Source of the DNA: JBEISR01 sp044337705
Lineage (GTDB): Bacteria > Planctomycetota > Planctomycetia > Pirellulales > Pirellulaceae
Length of the DNA: 21,477 nucleotides
Assembly: GCA_044337705.1 (NCBI GenBank)
Contig: JBIINB010000079.1
Span: forward strand, 1-21,477
Reading direction: 5' to 3'
Part shown: positions 8,076 to 15,766 of the stretch, in pieces
How the letters are laid out: every line of letters starts with the position of its first letter
Position numbering within the stretch: position 1 is the first letter of the stretch
Made by a program: the position numbers and the translations under genes
The notes under the pieces: generated by a model
Databases searched by the model: none
The model's input: the letters and a program-made list of their open reading frames with translations, nothing else
What the model was told of the DNA's origin: nothing

Positions 8076-8693
8076 CTAACCATCGAACAATCGGTCTAGC
8101 TGACCTACCAGCTTCTCCAATGCGCGTGCCCGATGGCTCAGGCAATTCTTGACCATCATTCCCAACTCTGCGAAAGTCTTGTGGTATTCGGGCAATTCAA
8201 AGTAGGGATCGTACCCGAATCCAGCGACTCCTCGCGGCTCCTTTGTGATCCGACCATGGCACTCTCCCCGAGAACTGGCGACGATGGTGCCATCAGGTTT
8301 TGCGACTGCTGCCGTACTGACATAGAAGGCAGCTCGCTGATGCTCCGGTACTCCGTAGAGCTGTTCGATTAGTTTGGCGTTGTTCCGTTCGTCGGTAGCC
8401 CCCGGGCCAGCGTACCTCGCTGAAAAAACGCCTGGTGCGTTTCCCAGCGCGGCAACACAAAGACCGCTGTCCTCCCCCAGCGTCCACAGCCCAGATGCCT
8501 TCGCGTAGTAGGTCGCCTTGATCTTTGCGTTATCTAGGAAATCATTGCCGGATTCCTCAGGCGCTTCCATGGGAGGCAAATCGGCCAGGCTGACCAATTG
8601 CCACCCGAGCGGTTCCAGCAGCGCAGCGACTTCTCTCTTCTTCTTGACGTTTCCGCTCCCGACCAGCAATTTCTTTCTCTTCAAGTCGTCCAC
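8076..8693 (-). CDS. rdgB: XTP/dITP diphosphatase (RdgB/HAM1 family)
   Basis: This 205-residue enzyme hydrolyses non-canonical purine triphosphates (XTP, dITP, ITP) to monophosphates, keeping them out of nucleic acids. Family motifs are all present: SGNVKKKREV near residue 13 (usual TGN..K..E), the catalytic EDSGL at 74-78, APGVFSARYAG at 86-96, GFGYDPYF at 158-165 and SHRARAL at 186-192. Length is normal. The start is GTG, and the first codons overlap the end of the upstream glycosyltransferase gene by 13 bases, indicating translational coupling. GGAG lies about eleven bases upstream inside that gene. It is the last gene of the - strand run from ispD, and converges on the aldo/keto reductase gene with 71 bases between them. 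Confidence 0.95.
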   Translation of the reverse strand: MDDLKRKKLLVGSGNVKKKREVAALLEPLGWQLVSLADLPPMEAPEESGNDFLDNAKIKATYYAKASGLWTLGEDSGLCVAALGNAPGVFSARYAGPGATDERNNAKLIEQLYGVPEHQRAAFYVSTAAVAKPDGTIVASSRGECHGRITKEPRGVAGFGYDPYFELPEYHKTFAELGMMVKNCLSHRARALEKLVGQLDRLFDG

Positions 8694-9745
8694 TTTTTGG
8701 CTTTCTCCATAGGATCGGGCAAGTCAAGGCGCTTTCCGATGGCCTCGACCACCTCGTCACTGGTGATCTCAAGAATTGCGGTAGCATCGGCGCGACGACG
8801 TTGTCGGCTGGAGCCGTCATAGAAGCGATTCTGTAACGCGATATCATCACGCCAGTAGGGTCCACTGCGATGCGGTAAGGTAGGCCCGAACAGGGAGACG
8901 CTGGGGCGGCCTAGCATGGTAGCGACATGAAGGACCGAAGTATCGCCAGATAGGACTAGGCGAGCTTTTGAGACCAAAGCAGCAGCCTGAACCAGCGTGG
9001 TCGCGGGTGCGAGAGTTGCATGACCTTCACTGGCCGCGACTGCCTGCTGTGCCATCTGCAGTTCTTTGTCGTTCCCCCAGAGCACCATGGTTTTCCAGCC
9101 TGCATCCTTCCACATCCTGCCGGCCACCTCGCCAAACCGCTGCGGGGACCAATTTTTCCCAGGCCAAGCGCTCCCAGGATTGAAGAGCAGATACTGTCGC
9201 TCGCTGAGCCCCAGCTGATCTAGCGTGGACCGAGCCCAATCACGATCTGCCTGGGGTACCTGCCAGCCAAAGTCGAGTGATTCCAGTGAGGCACCAGCTG
9301 CCTTCGCTAACTGAAATTGCTTATCGATCATATGGCCATCTCCCACCGCTACCCGATGGTTGTACCACCACCATGCTGCCTCACGAGACTGAGTATGGTC
9401 GAAGCCGATTCGAATCTTCGCACCGCTCAGCCAAGTCAAAAGCGCGCTCTTGAACAGGCCCTGCGGGTCGATTGCGAAAGTCGGAGAAAAACTCCTCAAT
9501 TGCCCTACGACCTGCCTGAGCAGCTGGGGTCGCTTAAGAAACCCTTTCGGCAAACGTATCACCTGATCGATATCGGGATGATGCTGAAGAAACTGAGACG
9601 CAGCGCAGTCGACCACCCAGAGAACCTTGGCCTGCGGCCAGTGATGCTTGAGGGATCTCAACATCGGAAAGGTCAGCAGGTTGTCGCCAATCGCGCTCAG
9701 TCGCGTGATCAGAATACGTGGCGATTGGATGTCGCTTGGAGTCAT
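8681..9745 (-). CDS. Glycosyltransferase family 9 (heptosyltransferase-like)
   Basis: The 354-residue protein belongs to GT9, which adds heptose or related sugars to the lipopolysaccharide core at the inner face of the cytoplasmic membrane. Evidence is the N-terminal ILITRLSAIGDNLLTFPML, the inter-domain NPGSAWPGKNWS near 189-200 and the donor-binding SGDTSVLHVATMLGRPSVSL near 267-286, followed by FGPTLPHRSGPY. The ATG at 9745 is chosen because AGGAA sits about six bases upstream; an in-frame ATG at 9808 would overlap tyrS by 23 bases. The gene lies 40 bases after tyrS and overlaps rdgB. Donor and acceptor are not determined; WaaC/WaaF-like roles are plausible since many planctomycetes make lipid A. 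Confidence 0.9.
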   Translation of the reverse strand: MTPSDIQSPRILITRLSAIGDNLLTFPMLRSLKHHWPQAKVLWVVDCAASQFLQHHPDIDQVIRLPKGFLKRPQLLRQVVGQLRSFSPTFAIDPQGLFKSALLTWLSGAKIRIGFDHTQSREAAWWWYNHRVAVGDGHMIDKQFQLAKAAGASLESLDFGWQVPQADRDWARSTLDQLGLSERQYLLFNPGSAWPGKNWSPQRFGEVAGRMWKDAGWKTMVLWGNDKELQMAQQAVAASEGHATLAPATTLVQAAALVSKARLVLSGDTSVLHVATMLGRPSVSLFGPTLPHRSGPYWRDDIALQNRFYDGSSRQRRRADATAILEITSDEVVEAIGKRLDLPDPMEKAKKWTT

Positions 9746-9785
9746 GGAAGGTTCCTGGTAGATGAGCGATGCGTCACCCCGAAGA

Positions 9786-11102
9786 TCAGCAGGCATCTTC
9801 CCTGGCACTTTCTATCTTGAGCAGAGCGTATCGTTTTTTGCCGCTTCGGATCACCGCAACCGACTCGCTTGCCAGATCCGATCGCCCCAACATCCTGTCG
9901 ACCTGGTCGACGCGACGATTGTTGATGGCGATCGCCCCCTGCTCGATACTTCGCCTAGCTTCCCCTTTGCTTTTGGCTAGGCCCGTTGCGCATAGCCCTT
10001 CGATCAGGCTGACCGACTGTGTTTCCCACATCGGCTGTGGAAACGCGGCGCTGGGAACATCGACGAACAGATCAAGCAGTTCTCGGTCGCTGAAGTTTTC
10101 AATCGAGGCGCCCGAGAAAAAGACTTCGGTCGCCTGGCGAGCACGCGCCAGCCCATGACTCCCATGAACCAGCTCGGTTAAATTCTCCGCCAACCGTTTC
10201 TGCGCCGCCCGCTCCTGCGGCGACTCCTTCACGCATCGCTCCAATTCAAGAATCTCTTCCTGAGTCAGATCCGTAAGGAAACGGAGGCCGCGGGAAACGT
10301 CGTCGTCGGCAACATTGATGAAATACTGATAAAACGCATAAGGGCTGGTTTTGTCGCTATCCAACCAGACCGCGCCCCGTTCCGTTTTGCCCATTTTCCG
10401 ACCATCCGAGGTCAAAAGCAGTGGGCAGGTCAACCCATGCAGGGAGATCCCGTGCATCCTCCTTGCCAAATCGATGCCGGCAGTGATATTGCCCCATTGA
10501 TCACTTCCACCGATCTGAAGACGGCAGGTATGCTCCTTGGCCAAATACGCGAAATCATATGCCTGTAGCAGCATGTAACTGAACTCCGTAAAGCTCAATC
10601 CCCCATCCTGCCGCTCCAGCCTCTGCTTCACGGAATCCTTCGTCAGCATGACATTGACCGGCACGTTTTTGCCGACATCGCGCAGAAAGTCGAGGAACGA
10701 AAAGTCTTTCATCCAGTCGAAATTATTGACCAGCGAAGCAGCCTGAGCTCCTTCAAAGTCCAGGAACCTGCGCATTTGCTGCTGAAGACCCGCGACGTTC
10801 TTTGCGAGCGTCTCCTTGGAAAGCAGGTTGCGCTCTTCACTCTTTCCGGACGGATCACCTACCATCCCAGTTGCGCCTCCAACCAGCGCGATCGGACGAT
10901 GCCCCGCTTGTTGGAAGCGCCGCAGAAGCACCAGAGGCAACAGGCTTCCGACATGCAAGCTGTCACTGGTGGGGTCGAAACCGGCATAGACGGAGGTCGG
11001 CTGCTTGAGAAGTTCCTGCAGTGAATCATGCCCGGTGGTCTGATGGATCAGGCCCCGCCACTGCAGATCTTCCAGAATCTTCTCCAAACTTCCATGGCTC
11101 AT
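9786..11102 (-). CDS. tyrS: Tyrosyl-tRNA synthetase
   Basis: This 438-residue class I synthetase charges tRNA-Tyr. Visible marks are SVYAGFDPTSDSLHVGSLLP near 38-57 (the HIGH motif is HVGS), GGSDQWGNI near 198-206 for tyrosine and ATP binding, and GRKMGKTERGAVW near 234-246 (the KMSKS loop is KMGKT). A C-terminal S4-like RNA-binding domain follows, with SKGEARRSIEQGAIAINNRR near 378-397. Length fits the bacterial type. The ATG at 11102 has an excellent GGAGGAG site; a longer frame from 11132 does not. The 170-base gap to ispD holds a possible promoter, so tyrS may have its own start of transcription while also being read from ispD. Confidence 0.97.
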   Translation of the reverse strand: MSHGSLEKILEDLQWRGLIHQTTGHDSLQELLKQPTSVYAGFDPTSDSLHVGSLLPLVLLRRFQQAGHRPIALVGGATGMVGDPSGKSEERNLLSKETLAKNVAGLQQQMRRFLDFEGAQAASLVNNFDWMKDFSFLDFLRDVGKNVPVNVMLTKDSVKQRLERQDGGLSFTEFSYMLLQAYDFAYLAKEHTCRLQIGGSDQWGNITAGIDLARRMHGISLHGLTCPLLLTSDGRKMGKTERGAVWLDSDKTSPYAFYQYFINVADDDVSRGLRFLTDLTQEEILELERCVKESPQERAAQKRLAENLTELVHGSHGLARARQATEVFFSGASIENFSDRELLDLFVDVPSAAFPQPMWETQSVSLIEGLCATGLAKSKGEARRSIEQGAIAINNRRVDQVDRMLGRSDLASESVAVIRSGKKRYALLKIESAREDAC

Positions 11103-11141
11103 GCCATCTCCTCCATCCTTGACGAAAAACACACGGACGAA

Positions 11142-11213
11142 CGCCTCCTCAGGCGCGAAGGCGGGGATCTGAAATCAGGCTATTTTTATACTCGACCAAA
11201 GACGGGAATCGAA
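11142..11213 (-). promoter_or_regulatory. Possible tyrS promoter and leader hairpin
   Basis: On the - strand, TATAAA (11185-11190) forms a -10-like box, with a poor -35 match TTCGAT (11208-11213) 17 bases upstream. Downstream in the presumed leader, CGCCT GAGG AGGCG (11142-11155) can fold into a small 5-bp hairpin about 40 bases before the tyrS start. No T-box features are recognisable. The call is tentative. Confidence 0.3.
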
Positions 11214-11272
11214 GAACAGACCGGTTAACGATCGCACGGAATGAATGCATCGCACCCTATGGCCATCGGCTT

Positions 11273-11998
11273 TCAGCCCCCTAGGAGGTCGCCCAGACTT
11301 CTCCCGGACGATGCTTCAGCGCGCAGTGCAATTTCAGCAAACCGCATGTCTTCCCGGCGCGTCACCTTGATATTCCACGGGGAACCCTCGACCAGCCGTA
11401 CGGGGTACCCGGCATGCTCCAACAGCTGCGATTCATCCGTCGGTGACAAGTCACCTCGCATCCCGTAAGCTCGCTCCAACCATTCGCGTCTTGCTACCTG
11501 GGGCGTTTGAGCCTGCCAGAGTCGGTCGCGGGGAACTGTTTGTGAGACTCGCCCCTCTTCGTCGCTTCTTTTAACCGTTCCATGGATCGGCTGTGCCAGG
11601 ATTGCCGCTCCGTGCTCGATCGCCTGCTGAGCGACAGAATCAAAGGCCTTGCGGGTCAGGCAGGGTCTGGCAGCGTCGTGCACCGCCACCCACTGGATTT
11701 CCGATCGAATCCTTTCCAGCCCCCGTTGGACGCTTTCCCAACGCTGCTCCCCCCCCAAGACCCAATCGATTCCTAGCATTGCCATTGTCCCCGACCATTG
11801 CTCACGCACAAACTCTTGATCGGTGGGATGGACGATCAACACGATTTGCCGAACCAATGGATGCCCCACGAAGACCTCAGCAGCGTGCTGCCAAAGCGGT
11901 TTCCGGTCTATTTTCTGGAACACCTTTTTGAGTGGCCCACCACCAAACCGTTCACTCCTGCCGGCCGCAGCCAGTAAGACTCCCAAAGATTGTTCCAT
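11273..11998 (-). CDS. ispD: 2-C-methyl-D-erythritol 4-phosphate cytidylyltransferase
   Basis: The 241-residue enzyme transfers CMP from CTP to 2-C-methyl-D-erythritol 4-phosphate in the non-mevalonate isoprenoid pathway. The nucleotide-binding signature AAAGRSERFGGG (residues 10-21) is followed by LKKVFQKI, where the usual PKQ is replaced by LKK. Other family motifs are GGEQRWESVQRGL near 82-94, VHDAARPCL near 106-114, AQTPQ near 163-167, TDES at 187-190 and NIKVT near 209-213. Length is normal. The ATG at 11998 begins the conserved MEQSLGVLLAAAG; an upstream frame to 12100 adds residues without family similarity. An AGGTG site lies about ten bases upstream. It heads the - strand gene run and is divergent from the pseudopilin gene. 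Confidence 0.93.
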   Translation of the reverse strand: MEQSLGVLLAAAGRSERFGGGPLKKVFQKIDRKPLWQHAAEVFVGHPLVRQIVLIVHPTDQEFVREQWSGTMAMLGIDWVLGGEQRWESVQRGLERIRSEIQWVAVHDAARPCLTRKAFDSVAQQAIEHGAAILAQPIHGTVKRSDEEGRVSQTVPRDRLWQAQTPQVARREWLERAYGMRGDLSPTDESQLLEHAGYPVRLVEGSPWNIKVTRREDMRFAEIALRAEASSGRSLGDLLGG

Positions 11999-12212
11999 GG
12001 CGATAATGCACCTGCCCACAGAGTGAAGACCGAAGGTTTCGGGAAAAACCGACTTTTTTTGAGAAAAACAAAGAAAAAAGCGAGCAGAATGCTTCGCCAT
12101 CCCAGAAGATTATAGGGTCGGGAAGCCTAGGCCGGGTTCAGAGTCCATTGTTCTCCTTCATTACTTTTTCTGGTTCGGCACACTTCCCATAATCTTTTTA
12201 GGAGTTGTTGGT

Positions 12213-13295
12213 ATGAAGAAAAGAATGGGAATTCAGGGAGGCTTCACTTTGGTGGAGCTGCTGGTGGTGATTGCAATCATCGGCGTGCTGGTAGGCCTTC
12301 TTTTGCCTGCCGTTCAGGCAGCTCGCGAAGCTGCAAGACGCATGCAGTGCCAAAACCATTTGAAGCAGTTCGGTCTGGCCGCATTGAACTTTGAAAGCTC
12401 GTTCAAGTTCCTGCCACCGACGCAGCACACAACCATCAAGACGCTGGCTACGGGAGCCAGGAACACGTATTCCTCAGGGGCCACCGCCCAGGCACTGATG
12501 CTGCCCTATTTTGAGCAGTCGAATAAATACAACCTGTTCGACATGGACTACAACGTCAACAGCGATGCGGCGATCGCGCCCGGCATTCCCGCGAAGGCTG
12601 GCGCGAATAATGCAGCGCGCTTTGGCGATGTGCCAGTGTTTCTCTGCCCGTCCGATCCGTCGACTGCCAACTACTTCAACGCAGGACGTCTGAATTACAT
12701 GGCCTGTATTGGTGGCGCCAACATGCGCGGCGGCACCTCGATCGACGGCATTTTTGCGATTCCCTACCCGGTCAACGGAGAGGAAATGCAGGGCCCCAAG
12801 ATGAGCGACGTGATCGACGGAACTTCGAACACCGCGATGTTCGCGGAAGTGATGCGTGGCAGTTTGCCATGGAATGCAACCAACCAGTTCAATAACACTA
12901 CCGCCTTTATGTCGACGACCGCCTTCCCGGCAGCTCGACTACTGGATGGTCGGCAGGTACCACAATGCCTTCCTGGTGCTCCTTCCACCACGGGATCTTG
13001 GATCCGCTACGGCGGGCATCAGTACTACCGGAACCTCCCTCAGAACTTTGTTTATTCTCATACCCTGCCACCCAACTGGAACGTCGATCGCAAAAACCCC
13101 GCTTCACAGCGCTACAATTGCGGAACGACCAGCTACACCGTTGCACATATCGCCGCTTCCAGCTACCACGCGGGAGGCGCGAACATGTGCATGGCAGATG
13201 GCTCGGTCCGCTTCGTCGGCGACCGGATCGAATTTCCGGTCTGGCAGGCTCTCGGTAGCCGCGCGACCGGTGAAACGTTTGACCAGCCCGAGTGA
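12213..13295 (+). CDS. DUF1559 pseudopilin (prepilin-type N-terminal cleavage/methylation domain)
   Basis: The 360-residue protein has a type IV prepilin-like leader, MKKRMGIQGG, cut before FTLVELLVVIAIIGVLVGLL. The methylated phenylalanine, Glu5 of the mature chain and the hydrophobic helix are all standard. The conserved AAREAARRMQCQNHLKQFGLA follows, and the C-terminal SYHAGGANMCMADGSVRFVG contains the H-x9-DG motif of DUF1559 proteins. These are strongly expanded in planctomycetes, where they are thought to be processed by a prepilin peptidase and held at the cytoplasmic membrane; their function is not settled. The start has AGGAG at 12200-12204, eight bases upstream. A small lipoprotein gene follows 94 bases later, a frequent arrangement for this family. 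Confidence 0.95.
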   Translation: MKKRMGIQGGFTLVELLVVIAIIGVLVGLLLPAVQAAREAARRMQCQNHLKQFGLAALNFESSFKFLPPTQHTTIKTLATGARNTYSSGATAQALMLPYFEQSNKYNLFDMDYNVNSDAAIAPGIPAKAGANNAARFGDVPVFLCPSDPSTANYFNAGRLNYMACIGGANMRGGTSIDGIFAIPYPVNGEEMQGPKMSDVIDGTSNTAMFAEVMRGSLPWNATNQFNNTTAFMSTTAFPAARLLDGRQVPQCLPGAPSTTGSWIRYGGHQYYRNLPQNFVYSHTLPPNWNVDRKNPASQRYNCGTTSYTVAHIAASSYHAGGANMCMADGSVRFVGDRIEFPVWQALGSRATGETFDQPE

Positions 13296-13327
13296 TCATT
13301 GGTTCCGTACACAATCGCTAGGATGCC

Positions 13328-13353
13328 AACGGAGTTCTCATGGGCTCCGTTGC
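13328..13353 (+). promoter_or_regulatory. Intercistronic hairpin between pseudopilin and lipoprotein genes
   Basis: A perfect 8-bp inverted repeat, CAACGGAG (13328-13335) and CTCCGTTG (13346-13353), encloses a 10-base loop. No T run follows, so it is not a standard intrinsic terminator. It lies 33 bases after the pseudopilin stop and 37 before the lipoprotein start. Plausible roles are an RNA processing or stabilising element that sets different levels of the two products, or a partial attenuator. Confidence 0.5.
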
Positions 13354-13389
13354 CCTCTCGACAAATCGAAGTCCATTTTGAGGGTTCTC

Positions 13390-13818
13390 ATGCTCCGTCA
13401 AATGAATCGCTTTGCATTGATCGTGACCATTACTTGTGCCGGAGTCTCCGCCTTCGGCTTGACAGGTTGCTCCAAACAGGCTGCTAAGCAATCATCTGCT
13501 CCCCAAGGACCCTCGATCAACGATGGATTGACCGACCTACGTGACATGCTGAAGGAGGCGGCCGCTAGCAACACCGCTCCTCCCACATCCCAGGAAGAAA
13601 TGGTTGCCTTCGACGCCGTCCATCCCGTAGCTGGTGCGTTCATCCAAAGTGAACAGATCATCTATGTCTGGGGATCGGCACTGAAGCCCAACGGCGGTTC
13701 GGCACAGAAAGTGGTCGGGTACGAACCGACGTGTACAACGACGGGGGGGCAGGTGCTGCTGGAGAACGGTGAAATCAAGCAGGTATCTGCTGCCGAATTT
13801 CAACAGCTTCAGAAATAA
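13390..13818 (+). CDS. Small lipoprotein following DUF1559 pseudopilin
   Basis: The 142-residue product carries a lipoprotein signal: a short basic start (MLRQMNRF), a hydrophobic core (ALIVTITCAGVSAFG) and the lipobox LTGC with the lipidated Cys27. The mature part is small, with EEMVAFDAVHPVAGAFIQ, a strand-rich IIYVWGSALKPNGGSAQKVVGYEP and a C-terminal LLENGEIKQVSAAEFQQL. The last pattern recalls DUF1559-linked planctomycete lipoproteins where a short beta domain ends in 'VLF.DG.V..L....F'. The ATG at 13390 has a GAGGG site about six bases upstream; an ATG at 13402 would also keep the signal. The cell location is the membrane facing the periplasm. A role together with the pseudopilin is inferred only from adjacency. 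Confidence 0.82.
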   Translation: MLRQMNRFALIVTITCAGVSAFGLTGCSKQAAKQSSAPQGPSINDGLTDLRDMLKEAAASNTAPPTSQEEMVAFDAVHPVAGAFIQSEQIIYVWGSALKPNGGSAQKVVGYEPTCTTTGGQVLLENGEIKQVSAAEFQQLQK

Positions 13819-14222
13819 ACCGGTAGCCGAAGATCGACGTTTGCGAAAGTCTCCTTCGTGGTTCTGATCCGGCCAGCTGCAGAGAGACTCTGCTGATGGA
13901 GTCCATGGCTCGATTGCGCGATCAGGTCCCTAAGCCGACAAGAACAGCCTTAAGCGATGGATCGCGAGCCTTTCGATGAAGCTCTTCGAGTGGTTGCGTC
14001 GTCTCGACGGACCGAGCAACGTAAATGATCGATAAACGATACACGCCGAGCCGTTCGTGGTCGAAGGAATCCGCATCCATTGAGTCTTGTTACGAGCACG
14101 AGCACGAGGACTTCGCCAGAACACATGGCAACCAGAGAATTGTTCGGGCATTGTCGCTGAGAACTCCCACCCGGGGCTGTCTCAACAATCCCGGATCGCT
14201 AGATGGCTGGATACTCGTTGAA
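13819..14222. other. Intergenic region between convergent lipoprotein and DUF1501 genes
   Basis: These 404 bases hold no open frame I would call; the two short frames present lack ribosome sites and known motifs. A 6-bp hairpin, GCAGAG and CTCTGC with a 3-base loop (13879-13893), could aid transcription ending after the lipoprotein gene but has no T run. Three near-tandem hexamers ACGAGC/ACGAGC/ACGAGG occupy 14092-14109. No clear terminator is seen for DUF1501. Confidence 0.5.
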
Positions 14223-15707
14223 CTAAGAAATTAACTCGTGAACAACCCTCGCCCCCTCCACACCGGAAAGGCGAACGTCCAGGCCCTGGAATCGCACGCT
14301 GAGCTTTTGGTGGTCCAACCCCAATTGGTGCAGCAGTGTTGCGTGGAAATCATGAACGTGCACCGGTTGATCGACTGGCCCAAAACCCAGATCATCCGTT
14401 TGGCCATGAATCAGTCCCGGGCGGAAACCGCCGCCTGCCATCCACATGGTGAAAGCTTCGATATGGTGATTCCTCCCTGTAGATTCCCGCACCTCACCCA
14501 TTGGCGTGCGTCCAAACTCACCGCCCCAGACGACAATTGTATCCTCAAGCAATCCACGCCGTTTCAGATCCTGGACTAATGCCCAGCATGGCTGATCAAT
14601 CTCTTTGCAGATCGATGGCAGATGCGTCTCGAGGTTTTCGGTTGCCCCACCATGATGGTCCCAGTTGGTGTGGTAGAGCTGGATGAAACGGACACCTCGC
14701 TCCACCAAACGCCGGGCCAGCAGACAGTTACGAGCGAACGACGTTTCCTTGGGATCTTTGATACCGTAAAGCTCCAACGTCTCGGCAGTCTCCTCAGCCG
14801 TATCCATCAGTTCGGGCGCACTGGCCTGCATGCGGAACGCCATTTCGTAGCTGTCGATACGAGTCTGAATCTCAGGGTCACCCGTCTCTTTTTGCCGTCT
14901 TTCATTGAAGCGCCGAACGACATCAACCACCTGTCGTTGCTGGATCTGCCGATCTAGCGACGGATCGGAGGGAGTAGGTGAAGAGAGATTGAGGATCGGA
15001 TCTCCAGCGCCTCGTAGCGGGACTCCCTGAAAACTGCTGGGGAGCATCCCACTGGTCCAAAGGATAGCCCCTCCACGCGGGCCCCTCGGTCCGCTTTGCA
15101 GTACAACGAACCCAGGAAGTTGCTGACTTTCGCTTCCCAAACCGTAGGTGATCCAGGCCCCCATGCTTGGTCTGCCGAACAGCCCGCTACCGGTGTTCAT
15201 GAAAAGCTTCGCAGGAGCGTGATTGAACAGATCGGTCTTCATGGTTTTTACGAGGCACAGGTCGTCGACCATTTTTGCGGTCCAGGGAAGCAGGTCACTG
15301 ACCCAGGTACCCGTTTCGCCTGCGCGCCGGAACTGCCGCTTGGGTGCAAGCAACTCGGTGCGATGGCTACTTCCCATAAACGCGAACCTCTTTCCAGCAA
15401 TCAGACTCTCCGGAATGGGCTTGCCATTCCATCGATAAAGCTCCGGCTTGTAATCCCACATCTCCAATTGACTGGGACCCCCAGCCATGAATAGGAAGAT
15501 CACTCGTTTTGCACGTGGCGGGAAATGCGGTTCTCTTGCCGTCAATGCGGGATTTGCCGACGCGATGCCGGATCCGGCAAGCAGATGCGCTAAACCGATG
15601 CGGCCAAGCCCAACGCCACAATGCTGAAATAAGTGTCGCCGAGTCCCATGCCAGGGAGCTTCCGACTGCATCAGTCGCATCGTTTTCAGGTCGGCTCGCT
15701 GATTCAT
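14223..15707 (-). CDS. DUF1501 domain protein (exported, sulfatase-like fold)
   Basis: The 494-residue protein is a typical planctomycete DUF1501 member. Near the start, TRRHLFQHCGVGLGRIGLAH is a degenerate twin-arginine export signal (RRxxF). Family marks are RVIFLFMAGGPSQLEMWDYKP, NHAPAKLFMNTGS, RGVRFIQLYHTNWDHHGG, DTIVVWGGEFGRTPM, GRNHHIEAFTMWMAGGGFRPG and VHVHDFHATLLHQLGLDH. The His/Asp-rich segments resemble the metal site of alkaline phosphatase/sulfatase folds, but the reaction is unknown. The ATG at 15707 has AGGGAA upstream at about nine bases. It lies 59 bases after the PSD1-type cytochrome gene, in the order usual for this pair. I infer export as a partner of that protein. Confidence 0.93.
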   Translation of the reverse strand: MNQRADLKTMRLMQSEAPWHGTRRHLFQHCGVGLGRIGLAHLLAGSGIASANPALTAREPHFPPRAKRVIFLFMAGGPSQLEMWDYKPELYRWNGKPIPESLIAGKRFAFMGSSHRTELLAPKRQFRRAGETGTWVSDLLPWTAKMVDDLCLVKTMKTDLFNHAPAKLFMNTGSGLFGRPSMGAWITYGLGSESQQLPGFVVLQSGPRGPRGGAILWTSGMLPSSFQGVPLRGAGDPILNLSSPTPSDPSLDRQIQQRQVVDVVRRFNERRQKETGDPEIQTRIDSYEMAFRMQASAPELMDTAEETAETLELYGIKDPKETSFARNCLLARRLVERGVRFIQLYHTNWDHHGGATENLETHLPSICKEIDQPCWALVQDLKRRGLLEDTIVVWGGEFGRTPMGEVRESTGRNHHIEAFTMWMAGGGFRPGLIHGQTDDLGFGPVDQPVHVHDFHATLLHQLGLDHQKLSVRFQGLDVRLSGVEGARVVHELIS

Positions 15708-15766
15708 TTCTTCGTTCCCTATAATGGCAACCGCATCGGAGCCCGCACCAATCCCTCAGTCTTGAT

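Noticed and set aside
12022..12060. GGTTT/AAACC hairpin followed by seven T's on the + strand
   Set aside because: It resembles a terminator, but no + strand gene lies upstream to be ended; it is within the leader of ispD on the opposite strand.
12856..13389. Long open frame upstream of the lipoprotein start in the same frame
   Set aside because: It overlaps the well-supported pseudopilin gene in another frame and has low-complexity content. The lipoprotein begins at 13390, where a ribosome site and signal peptide occur.
13930..14234. Two short frames (69 and 73 codons) between lipoprotein and DUF1501 genes
   Set aside because: Overlapping on opposite strands, without ribosome sites or similarity to any family I know.
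15096..15494. 132-codon + strand frame inside the DUF1501 gene
   Set aside because: It is a shadow of the opposite-strand gene, which has clear family motifs throughout; the frame itself shows none.
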